In this document: positions 1 to 9,160 of the stretch, in pieces
How positions within the stretch are numbered: the stretch's first letter is position 1
Layout of the letters: each line of letters opens with the position of its first letter
DNA from: Propioniciclava sinopodophylli
GTDB taxonomy: Bacteria; Actinomycetota; Actinomycetes; Propionibacteriales; Propionibacteriaceae
Direction of reading: 5' to 3'
DNA length: 64,000 nt
NCBI RefSeq assembly: GCF_004324755.1
Contig: NZ_SDMQ01000005.1
Location: 124,001-188,000, forward strand
The notes under the pieces: generated by a model
The model's input: the letters and a program-made list of their open reading frames with translations, nothing else
Told to the model about the DNA's origin: nothing
Databases searched by the model: none
Program-made: the position numbers and the translations under genes

Positions 1-601
1 CGCTCGCCAGGCCCGGTCGGACGACCAGGGTCGGCACGGGCGGCACGTTGTTGGCGGCGAGTGCCTCTTCGGCCTCGTCACCGAGCAGGTCGACGTAGGC
101 CTGCGCGATCCAGCGCGGGTGGTGGGTGCGGAGCGCGAGGCGGCCCAAATCGTCCTCAGCACGGGCGAGGTGCTCGACCCAGCCCTCGAGGTCGCGCGCG
201 GCGACCTTGCGGAGCACGGCGTTGGTCAGCCCGGCGACCTTCTCCCCCACGGTTGCCGCGGCCAGGTCGACCGTGGTGGCGATGGCAGCGTGCGGCCCGA
301 CGCGCATGCTGAGCAGCTGGTGGGTGCCCAGCCGCAACGCGTCGGCCAGCGCCGGGTCGAAGGAGTCCCGCCCGGACGCCGCCGCGAGGATGCGGTCGTA
401 GGTGCCGAGCAGCCGGCACGTGCCCGACACGAGTTCCGTGACGAACCCGGCGTCGCGCGCCTCCAGCCCGGCCTCGGCGAGCACCCTGGCGGTCTCGAGA
501 TTCGCGTAGGCGTCCTGCTGGGTGACCGCACCGAGGATGCGGTGCGCGATCAGTCGCGGCCGGTCCGGACGCCGACGCCGCAGCTTCCGGTTGCCCGTCA
601 C
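1..601 (-). CDS. rsmB: 16S rRNA (cytosine-967 C5)-methyltransferase RsmB, N-terminal part (cut by window edge)
   Basis: Encodes the first 200 residues of an RsmB/Fmu-type enzyme, which methylates C967 of 16S rRNA with S-adenosylmethionine. What is visible is the NusB-like all-helical RNA-binding domain (about residues 15-140; segments DAYANLETARVLAEAG, LRLGTHQLLSM, LTNAVLRKVA) and the start of the linker to the methyltransferase domain (HHPRWIAQAYVDLLG). The SAM-binding and catalytic cysteine motifs lie beyond the window. The start is a GTG at 601 whose last bases overlap the TGA of fmt (GTGA), so the two are probably translationally coupled. The order fmt-rsmB is common in actinobacteria. 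Identification is by family resemblance and context; the missing C-terminus leaves only small doubt. Confidence 0.9.
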   Translation of the reverse strand, partial: MTGNRKLRRRRPDRPRLIAHRILGAVTQQDAYANLETARVLAEAGLEARDAGFVTELVSGTCRLLGTYDRILAAASGRDSFDPALADALRLGTHQLLSMRVGPHAAIATTVDLAAATVGEKVAGLTNAVLRKVAARDLEGWVEHLARAEDDLGRLALRTHHPRWIAQAYVDLLGDEAEEALAANNVPPVPTLVVRPGLAS

Positions 602-1533
602 GCGAGCCACACCTGCTCGCCGCGCAGGCCGCGGCCCCAGTCGGCGCCGGCCATCTCCTTCTTGCCCAGCGGCTGCACGCGGAGGAGCTCCAGCGCGGTG
701 GTGCCCGTGCCGACGAGCACCCGTCGCCGTTCGGCGCGCACCTCACCCGGAGCCAGGCCGGCCTCGTCGGAGGGGCGCCCGAGCGCGACCTTGAAGCGCT
801 CCCCTTCCGCTCCCTGAGCCTGTCGCAGCGTCGTCCAGGCCATCGGCGCCGGCGAGCAGCCGCGGATGAGCCGGTCCAGCTCGTCGGCGGGACGCGTCCA
901 GTCGAGGCGAGCCTCCTCGACGGTGATCTTGGGGGCGAGCGTCACGGCGTCCTCATCGGTCTGCTCCACGGGCTCGGTGGTGGCGAGGGCGTCCACGGTG
1001 TCGAGCAGCAGGCGGGAACCGGCGTGAGCGAGGGTGTCCAGCACCTCACCGGCGGTCTCGGTGCCGGCCAGCGGCAGCTCGGTCGTTCCGTACACGGGCC
1101 CCGCGTCCAACGCGCGCACGAGCCGGAACGTGGTGGCGCCGGTCACGGTATCGCCGGCCATGAGCGCCCGCTGCACCGGGGCGGCACCGCGCCAGCGCGG
1201 CAGGAGGGAGAAGTGCAGGTTGATCCACCCGAACCGCGGGATGTCGAGGACGTGCTGCGGCACCAGCGCCCCGTAGGCGACGACCGGGCAAGCGTCGGGG
1301 GACAACTCGGTCAGGGCCGCCACGAACGCGGGGTCGCGGGGGTGCGTGGGCTTCAACGTCGGGATGCCGTGGTCGGCCGCCCACTGCCCCACCTCGCTCG
1401 GCACGAGCCGCTTGCTGCGGCCGCGGGCGGCATCGGGGCGGGTCACCACGGCGACCACCTCGTGGTCGGAGGCGACCAGCGCCGCCAGCGACGGCAGGGC
1501 GACGGACGGGGTTCCGGCAAAGACGAGACGCAC
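598..1533 (-). CDS. fmt: Methionyl-tRNA formyltransferase
   Basis: 311 residues, normal length. Transfers a formyl group from 10-formyltetrahydrofolate to Met-tRNA(fMet) in the cytoplasm, making the initiator tRNA. The hydrolase-type formyltransferase core is clear: INLHFSLLPRWRGAAP at about 104-119 (Asn105 and His107 of the catalytic triad and the SLLP folate loop) and the catalytic Asp in ALDAGPVYG at about 141-149. The C-terminal OB-like domain follows from about 205. Residues about 236-246 (LRQAQGAEGER) look like an insertion encoded by a dispersed DNA repeat, because homologues I recall run straight from AWTT to FKV. Start ATG at 1533; 41 bp separate it from priA upstream, and its stop overlaps rsmB. 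Confidence 0.95.
   Translation of the reverse strand: MRLVFAGTPSVALPSLAALVASDHEVVAVVTRPDAARGRSKRLVPSEVGQWAADHGIPTLKPTHPRDPAFVAALTELSPDACPVVAYGALVPQHVLDIPRFGWINLHFSLLPRWRGAAPVQRALMAGDTVTGATTFRLVRALDAGPVYGTTELPLAGTETAGEVLDTLAHAGSRLLLDTVDALATTEPVEQTDEDAVTLAPKITVEEARLDWTRPADELDRLIRGCSPAPMAWTTLRQAQGAEGERFKVALGRPSDEAGLAPGEVRAERRRVLVGTGTTALELLRVQPLGKKEMAGADWGRGLRGEQVWLA
808..828 (-). repeat. Copy of a short dispersed actinobacterial repeat inside fmt
   Basis: On the minus strand this reads CTGCGACAGGCTCAGGGAGC plus one base. It closely matches the CTTCGACAGGCTCAGGGAGC-type repeat that I recall as scattered through many actinobacterial genomes (from memory, not searched). It lies in frame within fmt and encodes LRQAQGA. 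A second copy with the shared core CGACAGGCTC ends carA at 12510-12527. Confidence 0.5.
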
Positions 1534-1574
1534 CGGGTCAGCTTACGCCGCACCCCAGGGCCGGGCGCGCAGCC

Positions 1575-3548
1575 TCAGAAGGGATCCACCTGGAGCCTGA
1601 GCGCGCCGTGCGCCTTGCGGGAGAGACGGTCGGCGACCACGCCCTTCAGGCCGGCGACCAGGGCGTCCCCGTGGGCGGGCGGGCACCGGACGGTCAGGCG
1701 CCATGTCTCGCCCTCCCCGGTCGTCTCCAGCGGCACCGGGCCGAACGGCTCGGCACCCGGCACGGGACGCCAAGCGGCCTCGGCCTCGTCCAAGGCGGCC
1801 CGGGGCCCGTCGAACTGTACGAGCCGGGCCGCGGGCGGGAAGCGGGTCTCGACGCGCTCGGCGTACTCCCGCGCGGCGAAACCGGCCACGTCGAGGCGGA
1901 CGAGCGCCTGCAGGGCGCGGGCGTCCGGCTCCCCCACCGCCATGACGGTGCCACCGCGTGAACCCGGCCGGACGAGGGCGCACACACCCAGCCAGCGGCG
2001 CAGGGCCTCCTCGGCGGCGCGCAGGTCGGGACGCCCCAGCAACAGCCCCGTGTCCAGCAGGAGAGCCGCCGCGTACCCCCCCTCGGCGACAGGCTCGGCA
2101 CCGGGTGTGGCCAGCACCAGCGCGGGCTCGTCGCCCACCGCGTCCACCAAGTGTCCCGACCACGACTGCACGACCCGCACCTGCGGGAAGGCGCGGCCCA
2201 GCTCCTCCGCCGTCCGCCGGACGCCGACGCGCGGCGCCCGCAGCCGGGCGTCCCCACACTCGGGGCAACTCCACGGCCCCGGGAGCGGGCCGCAGTGCGT
2301 GCAGACCAGTACCCCGCCGCGCTCGCCCCGCAGCGGGTACGCGCAGCGCGGGCAGCGGGCCGGTGTGCGGCAGCCCTGGCAGGCCATGCTCGGGGCGTAG
2401 CCGGCCCGCGGCACCTGCAGCAGCACGGGCCCCGACGCCAGCCCGGCCCGGATCGCGCCGAAGACGTCGTGGGGCAGGCGGGCAGCGCGGGCGGCCGGGT
2501 CCCGGTCCTCCGCGCGATCGTCGGCCGAGGCGATGCGGACGGCGGGCCCCAGCCGGCGCACCTCGCGCGCCTCGTGGGCCAGCGGCACCAGCCAGCCCCG
2601 CTGGGCCAGCGCCTCGACCTCCGCCGTCCGGCCGTAGCCGGCGAGCAGGAGGGCGCAGTGCTCGGCCCCGGCGCGCAGGGCGGCGACCTCCCGCGCGTGC
2701 GGGTACGGGGCACGGGGTTCGGCCAACGCGTCGTTGCCCTCGTCCCAGACCACCACGAGCCCGAGGTCGGCCACGGGGGCGAACACGGCACCGCGCGTGC
2801 CGAGCACCAGCCGGACGTCCCCGCGCGCGACGGCCAGGAAGTTGCGGTAGCGAGCCGCCGGCCCCAGGTCGGCCGACAGCGTCGTGAAGCTGCCCGCCCC
2901 GAACACCGCTGCGCACCGGGACCCCAGGTGGGTCAGCGCGTCGGCGTCCGGCACCACCAGCAGGACGCCCCGGCCCGCCCCCAACACCGCCGCAGCGGCG
3001 TCCAACACCCCGCCGGACCAGTCGCCGGGGGCGTCCGCGACGGGCACGGGGTTCCACGCGGCGCGCAGGGGGCGGCCCTCTGACAGGCCCGCCAGGTAAC
3101 GCTCGCCGCCGGGGAACCCGGCCAGCACCCCCGACGACTCCCCCACGGCGGGCTCGGGCCGCTCCGGCCGCGCGGCGGCCTCGGACGCCGCGTGCCGGGG
3201 TGGGACCGCCAGCCGGGCGACGTCGGAGAAGGTGCCGCCCCAGTGGTCGGCCACGGCCCGGACGAGCGAGGCGGTCGCGGCGGTCAGCACCACCTCGGGT
3301 GAGACCACCCGCTCCAGTGGGGCGAGGCGCTCGACGTCGGTGCTGTCGGCGAGCTCGAGCACCCAGGCGTCGCGCAGCTTGCCGGCGAACCGCACGCGGA
3401 CGCGCACGCCGGGACGCACGTCGTCCGCCTGCTCGTCGGTGATCGCGTAGTCGAAGGCCCGGTCGAGGTGCGGCAGCGGGACGTCGACCGCGACCCGCGC
3501 CACCCTGACCTGCCCCATGCGCCCGATCGTAGGGGGCGCCGCCGACAT
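1575..3548 (-). CDS. priA: Primosomal protein N' PriA, helicase-motif-degenerate actinobacterial form
   Basis: 657 residues from the ATG at 3548. PriA restarts stalled replication forks by recognising branched DNA and loading the replisome. The N-terminal 3'-end-binding domain (about 12-100) and the zinc-binding module are present, with paired cysteines at about 390, 393, 399, 402, 416, 419, 428 and 431. The helicase core is degraded: no GxGKT/S Walker A is found where it should lie (about 165-200), and the DEEH box reads DEGN at 269-272. This loss is known for actinobacterial PriA, so it probably acts as a structural loader without unwinding activity. The ATG at 3548 overlaps the metK stop (TGATG), which favours it. 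A second in-frame ATG at 3518 would start the conserved MGQVRVARV segment and is a real alternative. Confidence 0.88.
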   Translation of the reverse strand: MSAAPPTIGRMGQVRVARVAVDVPLPHLDRAFDYAITDEQADDVRPGVRVRVRFAGKLRDAWVLELADSTDVERLAPLERVVSPEVVLTAATASLVRAVADHWGGTFSDVARLAVPPRHAASEAAARPERPEPAVGESSGVLAGFPGGERYLAGLSEGRPLRAAWNPVPVADAPGDWSGGVLDAAAAVLGAGRGVLLVVPDADALTHLGSRCAAVFGAGSFTTLSADLGPAARYRNFLAVARGDVRLVLGTRGAVFAPVADLGLVVVWDEGNDALAEPRAPYPHAREVAALRAGAEHCALLLAGYGRTAEVEALAQRGWLVPLAHEAREVRRLGPAVRIASADDRAEDRDPAARAARLPHDVFGAIRAGLASGPVLLQVPRAGYAPSMACQGCRTPARCPRCAYPLRGERGGVLVCTHCGPLPGPWSCPECGDARLRAPRVGVRRTAEELGRAFPQVRVVQSWSGHLVDAVGDEPALVLATPGAEPVAEGGYAAALLLDTGLLLGRPDLRAAEEALRRWLGVCALVRPGSRGGTVMAVGEPDARALQALVRLDVAGFAAREYAERVETRFPPAARLVQFDGPRAALDEAEAAWRPVPGAEPFGPVPLETTGEGETWRLTVRCPPAHGDALVAGLKGVVADRLSRKAHGALRLQVDPF

Positions 3549-4738
3549 CAGCCCCGGACGGCCCTTGCCAGCGCCTCGGCGCGGTCGGTGCGCTCCCAGG
3601 TCATCTCGGGCAGCTCGCGGCCGAAGTGGCCGTAGTTCGTGATGCGCGAGTAGATCGGGCGCAGCAGGTCGAGGTCGCGGATGATGGCGGCCGGTCGCAG
3701 GTCGAAGGTCGCCAGCACGGCGTCGTTGATCTGCTGCACGGGCACCTTCTCCGTGCCGAAGCACTCGGTGTAGAAGCCGACCGGGTGCGCTCGGCCGATC
3801 GCATAGGCGATCTGCACCTCGCAACGGTCGGCGAGCCCGGCGGCGACCACGTTCTTGGCCACCCAGCGCATCGCGTAGGCGGCCGATCGGTCGACCTTCG
3901 AGGGGTCCTTGCCGGAGAAGGCGCCGCCGCCGTGGCGCGCCATGCCGCCGTAGGTGTCCACGATGATCTTGCGGCCGGTCACGCCGGCATCACCCATCGG
4001 GCCGCCGATGACGAACTTGCCCGTCGGGTTGGTGTAGGTCTTGCGGCCCTCGGAGCTGATGTCGTACCGGGCCAGGACCGGGTCGATGACGTGGCGCACG
4101 ATGGCGTGCTTCACGATGCCGTCGCGCCAGGCCGCCTCGGTGTGCTGGGTGGAGACCACGACGGTGTCGACGCGGACGGCCTTGTCGCCGTCGTACTCGA
4201 TCGTCACCTGGGTCTTGCCGTCGGGCAGCACCCACTCCAGCTCGCCGTTCTTGCGCACCTCGGCGAGGCGCTCCGAGAGCCGGTGGGCGATGTCGATGGG
4301 CAGCGGCATCAGGGTTGGCGTGTCGGTGCACGCGTAACCGAACATCAGGCCCTGGTCGCCAGCGCCCTGGCGGTCGAACGCATCGATCGCGACGCCGTCG
4401 CGCACCTCCTCGGCGTTGTCGACGCCCTGGGCGATGTCGGGGCTCTGGTTGCCCAGCGACACCAACACGCCGCAACTCTTGCCGTCGAAGGAAGCCGCGG
4501 CCCGGTCGTACCCGGTGGCCAGGATGCGCTCGCGCGCGATCGAGGAGATGTCGGCGTAGGCCGCGGTGGAGACCTCGCCGGCCACCACGACGGTGCCGGT
4601 GGTCACGAGCGTCTCCACGGCCACGCGGCTGTTGATGTCCTGGGCCAGCAGGGCGTCCAGGACGGCGTCGCTGACGGAGTCCGCCAGCTTGTCCGGGTGC
4701 CCCTCGGTGACGGACTCCGACGTGAACAGACGGCTCAC
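3548..4738 (-). CDS. metK: S-adenosylmethionine synthetase (methionine adenosyltransferase)
   Basis: 396 residues, usual length. Forms S-adenosylmethionine from methionine and ATP, releasing phosphate and pyrophosphate; cytosolic tetramer requiring magnesium and potassium. Signatures: [12 protein letters not shown] near the start (His14, Asp16), [12 protein letters not shown] in the middle, and [16 protein letters not shown] at about 269-284, the phosphate-binding P-loop-like motif. The start is a GTG at 4738 that overlaps the coaBC TGA (GTGA); the conserved SRLFTSESV sequence begins right after it. The downstream end overlaps priA (TGATG). No SAM riboswitch can precede it because the upstream sequence is coaBC coding. 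It is likely transcribed from the mihF promoter region as part of an eight-gene operon. Confidence 0.97.
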   Translation of the reverse strand: MSRLFTSESVTEGHPDKLADSVSDAVLDALLAQDINSRVAVETLVTTGTVVVAGEVSTAAYADISSIARERILATGYDRAAASFDGKSCGVLVSLGNQSPDIAQGVDNAEEVRDGVAIDAFDRQGAGDQGLMFGYACTDTPTLMPLPIDIAHRLSERLAEVRKNGELEWVLPDGKTQVTIEYDGDKAVRVDTVVVSTQHTEAAWRDGIVKHAIVRHVIDPVLARYDISSEGRKTYTNPTGKFVIGGPMGDAGVTGRKIIVDTYGGMARHGGGAFSGKDPSKVDRSAAYAMRWVAKNVVAAGLADRCEVQIAYAIGRAHPVGFYTECFGTEKVPVQQINDAVLATFDLRPAAIIRDLDLLRPIYSRITNYGHFGRELPEMTWERTDRAEALARAVRG

Positions 4739-5955
4739 AGATCCCCCTTCGACGCCACGACGGCGTCCCAGATGTGGTGCGCGATGACGGTCTTGTCGCC
4801 GCTCGCGGACGCCACCGGCCCGGTGGCGTCGATGATGGTGATGGCGTTGGCGTCCGAACCGAACACGGCGCCTCCGCTGACGTTGTTGAGCACGAGCAGG
4901 TCGCACCCCTTGCGCGCGAGCTTGGCCCGGCCCAGTTGGAGGAGTTCGGCGTCGTCGGCCGCGGTCTCGGCCGCGAAGCCCACGATGACCTGGTCGCGCG
5001 GGCGGTCGTGGCTGAGCGTGGCGAGCACGTCGGTGGTCTGCTTGAAGGCGACGGTGAGTCCGCCGTCGCCGTCCTTCTTGATCTTGCCGACTGCCGGGTC
5101 CACCGGGGTGAAGTCGGCGGGAGCGGCGGCCATGACGAGGGCGTCCGCGTCCGCCTGCAGCGCGAACATCGCCTCGGCGAGGTCGGCGGTGGACGTCACG
5201 CGCACGACCTCCAGACCACTGGGGATCGGCAACGCTACGTTCGCCGCGACCAGGGTCACGCGGGCGCCGCGCAGGGCGGCGGCCTGGGCCAGGGCGAGGC
5301 CCTGGCGGCCGGAGGAGGCGTTGCCGAGGAAGCGGACGGGGTCGAGGGCTTCGTGGGTGCCGCCGGCGGAGACGACGACGTGCCGGCCGGCCAGGTCGCG
5401 GGCGCGGACGGCGTCCACGGTGGACGGCGCGTCCAGGAGCGAGGCCGCCACCTGGGCGATGTCGAAGGCCTCGGGCAGGCGGCCCGGGCCGGTGTCGGTG
5501 CCCGTGAGGCGCCCCGAGGCCGGGTCCATGACGAGGACGCCACGCTCGCGCAGCGTCGCCACGTTGGCCTGCGTGGCGGCGTGCTCCCACATCTCGGTGT
5601 GCATGGCGGGCACCATCAGGACCGGGCAATGGGCGGTCAGGAGGACGTTGGTGAGCAGGTCGTCCGCGCGCCCCGACGCCGCCCGCGCGAGCAGGTCGGC
5701 GGTCGCGGGAGCCACGACGACGAGGTCGGCGGTCTGGCCGATGCGCACGTGGGGCACCTCGGTGACGGCCTGGAAGACCCCCGTGTGGACGGGCTTGCCC
5801 GAGAGGGCGGCCCATGTCGTCTCCCCCACGAAGGTGAGGGCGTTCGGAGTGGGGACCACGGTGACCTCGTGGCCGGATTCGCGAAGGCGCCGGAGGACTT
5901 CACACGCCTTGTAGGCGGCGATTCCTCCGGCGACTCCCAGGACGATGCGGCTCAC
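4735..5955 (-). CDS. coaBC: Bifunctional phosphopantothenoylcysteine decarboxylase / phosphopantothenate-cysteine ligase
   Basis: 406 residues. Carries out two steps of coenzyme A synthesis: joining cysteine to 4'-phosphopantothenate (CoaB, C-terminal) and FMN-dependent decarboxylation of the product (CoaC, N-terminal). CoaC domain: [15 protein letters not shown] at about 7-21, His69 in VPHVRIG (the expected catalytic His), PAMHTEMW at about 116-123. The CoaB domain from about 190 includes [23 protein letters not shown] and [10 protein letters not shown]. The flap segment [15 protein letters not shown] (about 145-159) has no cysteine where E. coli CoaC carries catalytic Cys158. GTG start at 5955, 24 bp after rpoZ; the stop overlaps metK by GTGA. 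Confidence 0.95.
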   Translation of the reverse strand: MSRIVLGVAGGIAAYKACEVLRRLRESGHEVTVVPTPNALTFVGETTWAALSGKPVHTGVFQAVTEVPHVRIGQTADLVVVAPATADLLARAASGRADDLLTNVLLTAHCPVLMVPAMHTEMWEHAATQANVATLRERGVLVMDPASGRLTGTDTGPGRLPEAFDIAQVAASLLDAPSTVDAVRARDLAGRHVVVSAGGTHEALDPVRFLGNASSGRQGLALAQAAALRGARVTLVAANVALPIPSGLEVVRVTSTADLAEAMFALQADADALVMAAAPADFTPVDPAVGKIKKDGDGGLTVAFKQTTDVLATLSHDRPRDQVIVGFAAETAADDAELLQLGRAKLARKGCDLLVLNNVSGGAVFGSDANAITIIDATGPVASASGDKTVIAHHIWDAVVASKGDL

Positions 5956-5979
5956 GGCTGACCCCCGGGTGGACTTGGC

Positions 5980-6324
5980 TCAGGCCAGGTCGTCGGGATC
6001 GAACGGGCCCAGCCCGAAGTCGGGGTCGGCCTCGGCCTCGGCGCGAGCGGCCGCCTCGGCCTCAGGGTCGATCTGGGTCACCTCCAGCACGTCGGCGTTG
6101 ATCTCGCGCAGGGCGATGGTCAGGGGCTTCTCCTGCACGGAGGTGTCGACCAGCGGGCCGACGTTCTCGAGCAGGCCCTCGCCGAGCTGGCTGTAGTAGG
6201 CATTGATCTGGCGCGCGCGCTTGGCGGCGAAGAGGACCAGCCGGTACTTGGAGTCAACCTTGCTCAGGAGCTCGTCGATCGGCGGGTTGGTGATGCCCTC
6301 AGGGATGTTGGTGCTCAACGTCAA
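5980..6324 (-). CDS. rpoZ: DNA-directed RNA polymerase omega subunit
   Basis: About 112-114 residues. Small RNA polymerase subunit that helps assemble and stabilise the beta-prime subunit. Diagnostic segments: [20 protein letters not shown], then [20 protein letters not shown], and the acidic C-terminal tail typical of actinobacterial omega. The start is uncertain. A TTG at 6324 directly abuts a GGAGAAGG ribosome-binding sequence, while a second in-frame TTG at 6318 stands six bases further away, a better spacing. Both give almost the same protein and both are non-ATG. It lies between gmk and coaBC in the conserved actinobacterial order. Confidence 0.95.
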   Translation of the reverse strand: MTLSTNIPEGITNPPIDELLSKVDSKYRLVLFAAKRARQINAYYSQLGEGLLENVGPLVDTSVQEKPLTIALREINADVLEVTQIDPEAEAAARAEAEADPDFGLGPFDPDDLA

Positions 6325-6347
6325 CCTTCTCCACTCATGTGATGGGT

Positions 6348-6899
6348 CTACAAACTCAAGAAGCTTACCAGCTTGGCGACCGTGTCACCCAACTCGTCAT
6401 TGACGATGACCTCGTCGAACTCCTCCGAGGCGGCGAGTTCGACCCGGGCGGTCTCCAGGCGGCGCGCCACCTGGTCGGGCGACTCGGTGCCCCGGCCCTC
6501 GAGGCGGCCGACCAGGGTGGACCAGTCCGGCGGGGAGAGGAACACGAAGCGCGCCTCCGGCAGGGTCTCGCGCACCTGGCGAGCACCCTGCAGGTCGATC
6601 TCGAGGATCACCGGACGCCCCTGCGCGGCCATCGCCCGCACGGGTTCGGCGGGCGTGCCGTAACGGTGGCGTCCGTGCACCACGGCCCACTCGAGCAGCC
6701 CGTCGTTGGCGACCATATCGTCGAACTCGGCCTCGGACGTGAACAGGTAGTGGACGCCGTCCACCTCGCCGGGGCGCGGTGGACGGGTCGTCGCCGAGAC
6801 CGAGACCCACACCTCGGGGTGGGCCCGCTTGAGCCGCTGCACCACGGTCCCCTTGCCGACGCCTGCCGGCCCGGAGATGACCGTGATGCCGGGCGTCAC
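6348..6899 (-). CDS. gmk: Guanylate kinase
   Basis: 183 residues. Phosphorylates GMP (and dGMP) to GDP using ATP in the cytoplasm. The P-loop GPAGVGKGT is at 10-18, followed by the GMP-binding segment [19 protein letters not shown] and the lid region with [18 protein letters not shown] and [18 protein letters not shown]. The start is the GTG at 6899, which overlaps the mihF TGA as GTGA and directly precedes [12 protein letters not shown]. Any longer reading frame upstream of this GTG simply runs antisense-like through mihF and is not supported. Stop TAG at 6348-6350, 23 bp before rpoZ. Confidence 0.96.
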   Translation of the reverse strand: MTPGITVISGPAGVGKGTVVQRLKRAHPEVWVSVSATTRPPRPGEVDGVHYLFTSEAEFDDMVANDGLLEWAVVHGRHRYGTPAEPVRAMAAQGRPVILEIDLQGARQVRETLPEARFVFLSPPDWSTLVGRLEGRGTESPDQVARRLETARVELAASEEFDEVIVNDELGDTVAKLVSFLSL

Positions 6900-7207
6900 T
6901 TGAACTCGGCCTTGAGGCCGGTCATTTGGTGGCGGCCCAGGCCGCGGACGCGCCGGTTCGCCGCGATGTCGAGCTTCTCCATCACCGCGGTCGCGCGCTT
7001 CTCGCCCACACGCGGGAGGGACTTCAACAGGTCGACGACCTTGACATGCGCGAGCACGTCGTCGCCCGACGCCTCGTCCAGCGCCGCACCCAGCGTGAGC
7101 GCACCGGTGCGCACCTTGGCCTTGAGCTCGGCACGGGCGCGACGGGCCTCGGTGGCGGCCGCACGGGCGGCCTGCAACTGCTCCGTGGTCAGCTGAGGAA
7201 TGGACAC
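6896..7207 (-). CDS. mihF: Actinobacterial integration host factor (mIHF)
   Basis: 103 residues. Nucleoid-associated DNA-binding protein specific to actinobacteria, essential in mycobacteria and unrelated in fold to HU/IHF. Recognisable segments: IPQLTTEQLQAARAAATEARRARAELK (long first helix, given here in part), then KVVDLLKSLPRVGEKRATAVMEKL, a helix-two-turn-helix DNA-binding element, and RRVRGLGRHQMTGL. I chose the GTG at 7207 because GGGAG lies eight bases before it and the family begins at about this point. A TTG at 7231 would add eight residues. The gene heads the operon mihF-gmk-rpoZ-coaBC-metK-priA-fmt-rsmB and overlaps gmk by GTGA. Confidence 0.93.
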   Translation of the reverse strand: MSIPQLTTEQLQAARAAATEARRARAELKAKVRTGALTLGAALDEASGDDVLAHVKVVDLLKSLPRVGEKRATAVMEKLDIAANRRVRGLGRHQMTGLKAEFK

Positions 7208-7259
7208 TGCTCGTGCTCCCAACGTGGTCAAGGGACGGTGTTCTGGACTGGCTCCGCGC

Positions 7260-7286
7260 CCGAACTGCGGATTCGGTCAAATCTTA
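7260..7286 (-). promoter_or_regulatory. Candidate promoter and leader hairpin of the mihF operon
   Basis: The pyrF-mihF gap is locally AT-rich. On the minus strand TAAGAT (7286-7281) fits the actinobacterial TANNNT -10 consensus and would start a leader of about 65 bases before the mihF GTG. I see no good TTGACA-like -35. Just downstream a 5-bp inverted repeat CCGAA/TTCGG with a 7-base loop (7260-7276) could be a leader hairpin or a weak terminator for pyrF. Confidence 0.35.
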
Positions 7287-7290
7287 GCAA

Positions 7291-8097
7291 TCACTCCGCA
7301 AGAAAAGTCGAAACCCTTCGTCGGAGAGCCTCTGCATCAGGACCTGCCTGCAGGATACCCCGCCCGACCATGGGGAGCACGTTGTCGAACGCTGCCCCGA
7401 ACAAGCCCGGGAGATCCTCCATCCGCCCGCCCTGCGCGCCGATCCCCGGCACCAGGATGGACCCGTTGAAGTCGGAGACGTCGATGCCAAGGCTTCCGTG
7501 CGTTCCGCCCACCACCAGGCCGATCGCCCGCGTGCGGGCCCGGGTGTTCAGTTCCTTGGCCGCGTCGACGACCTCCTGGGCGACCGATCCGCCGCGGCCC
7601 AGGGCGAGTTGCACCTGGCCCCCCTCGGGGTTGGACGTGCGAGCGAGCACGTACACGCCCTTGTCGAAGGCGACGGCGCGTTCGAAGGCCGGCATGAGCG
7701 AGCCGAAGCCCAGGTAGGGCGACAGGGTCACGGCGTCGCCGGCCAGCGGTGAGTCCTTGCCGAGGTAGGCCTCGGCGTAGGCCTCCATGGTCGAGCCGAT
7801 GTCCCCGCGCTTGGCGTCCACGATCGACAGGGCACCGGCCGCGCGGATGTCGGCCAGGACGCGCTCGAGCACGGCCATACCGGCCGAGCCGTAGACCTCG
7901 AAGAAGGCCGCCTGCGGCTTGAACACCGCCACGGTCTCCCCCAGCGCGTCCACGATCGTGCGGCAGTAGGTCTCCAGGCCGGACGCCGTGAGCGGCATGC
8001 CCCAGGACGACAGGAGGTTGGCGTGGGGATCGATGCCCACGCACAGGTTGCCGCGGGCGGCGACGACCTCCTTGAGACGCTGGCGGTAGGTGCTCAT
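7291..8097 (-). CDS. pyrF: Orotidine-5'-phosphate decarboxylase, type 2
   Basis: 268 residues. Last step of UMP synthesis: decarboxylates orotidine 5'-phosphate, cytosolic TIM barrel. The longer length and motif pattern are those of the second OMP decarboxylase subfamily found in actinobacteria: GIDPHANLL at about 21-29, FKPQAAFFEVYG at 59-70, and the catalytic cluster SIVDAKRGDIGST at 91-103, supplying the Asp-Lys-Asp set. Phosphate-binding residues lie in LVPGIGAQGG near the C-terminus. The ATG at 8097 overlaps the pyrD stop (ATGA). It is the last gene of efp-nusB-carA-carB-pyrD-pyrF. Confidence 0.96.
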   Translation of the reverse strand: MSTYRQRLKEVVAARGNLCVGIDPHANLLSSWGMPLTASGLETYCRTIVDALGETVAVFKPQAAFFEVYGSAGMAVLERVLADIRAAGALSIVDAKRGDIGSTMEAYAEAYLGKDSPLAGDAVTLSPYLGFGSLMPAFERAVAFDKGVYVLARTSNPEGGQVQLALGRGGSVAQEVVDAAKELNTRARTRAIGLVVGGTHGSLGIDVSDFNGSILVPGIGAQGGRMEDLPGLFGAAFDNVLPMVGRGILQAGPDAEALRRRVSTFLAE

Positions 8098-9160
8098 CCA
8101 ACCTCCTCGTTGATGGCCCCGATCAGGGCGGGCCCCGCGTAAACGAAGCCAGTGTAGATCTGCACGAGGCTCGCGCCGGCGTCCAGCAGGGCGCGGGCGT
8201 CCGCCCCGGTCATGACCCCGCCGGAACCGATGACGGGCAGGTCGCAGTGCCCCGCGACGTACCCCACGACCGCGCGGGCGCGGGCGGTCAGCGGACGCCC
8301 CGACAGCCCGCCTGCCTCCTGCGCCAGGTGGGCGTCCGCGGGGGCGAGGCCGTCGCGCGACAGCGTCGTGTTGGTGGCGATCAGGCCCGACACGCCCGCG
8401 TCCGTCGCGGCTGCGAGCACCTCGTCGACCTGCGGCCAGGTGAGGTCCGGGGCGATCTTGACCAGGACCGGCACGGGCCGGGCGGCGTCGAGGGCGCGGG
8501 CTCGCTCGGTGAGGGCGCCGAGCAGTTCGGCGAGCGCTCCCCCGTCCTGCAGCGTGCGCAGACCGGGAGTGTTGGGGCTGGAGACGTTCACCGCGATGTA
8601 GTCCGCGTGCGGTTGCACGGCGTCGAAGGAGGTCAGGTAGTCGGCCACGGCGTCGGTGACCTCGACGACCTTGCTCTTGCCCAGGCTGATGCCCAGCGGG
8701 ATGCCCGCCGCCCCGTTGCCGCGGTAGACCCCCTTTGACGCGAGCCGGTCCGCGAGCGCGCGGGCGCCGTGGTTGTTGAAGCCCATGCGGTTCACCAGGC
8801 CGCCGGATGCCGTGGCCCGGAACACGCGCGGGCGCGGGTTGCCCGGCTGCGGGATCGCCGTGACGGTGCCCAACTCGGCGAAGGCGAAGCCGAGGCGCTG
8901 CCACGCGAGCGCGGCGAGGCCGTCCTTGTCCATGCCGGCCGCCAGGCCGACCCGGCCCGGGAACCGGATGCCGGCCACCTCGACCGGGCTGGAGGGCGTC
9001 CGGGTGAGGGCTCCCACCAGCGACCGGGCGCCCGGCACGCGTGCCAGGGTCGCCAGGGCACCGATCATGTCCTCGTGGATGCGCTCGGGGTCGCCGCCGC
9101 GGGCCTTGAACAGGATCGGGCGCAGTGCCCGCTCGTACCCCGCCGACACCAGCGCGCGCC

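Noticed and set aside
2081-2100. GCGACAGGCTCGGCACC inside priA, resembling the dispersed repeat core
   Set aside because: It encodes PGAEPVAEGG, a stretch I recall as natural in actinobacterial PriA, so the match is most likely chance.
4735-4800. Possible SAM riboswitch ahead of metK
   Set aside because: The sequence upstream of metK is coaBC coding with a GTGA overlap; there is no leader.
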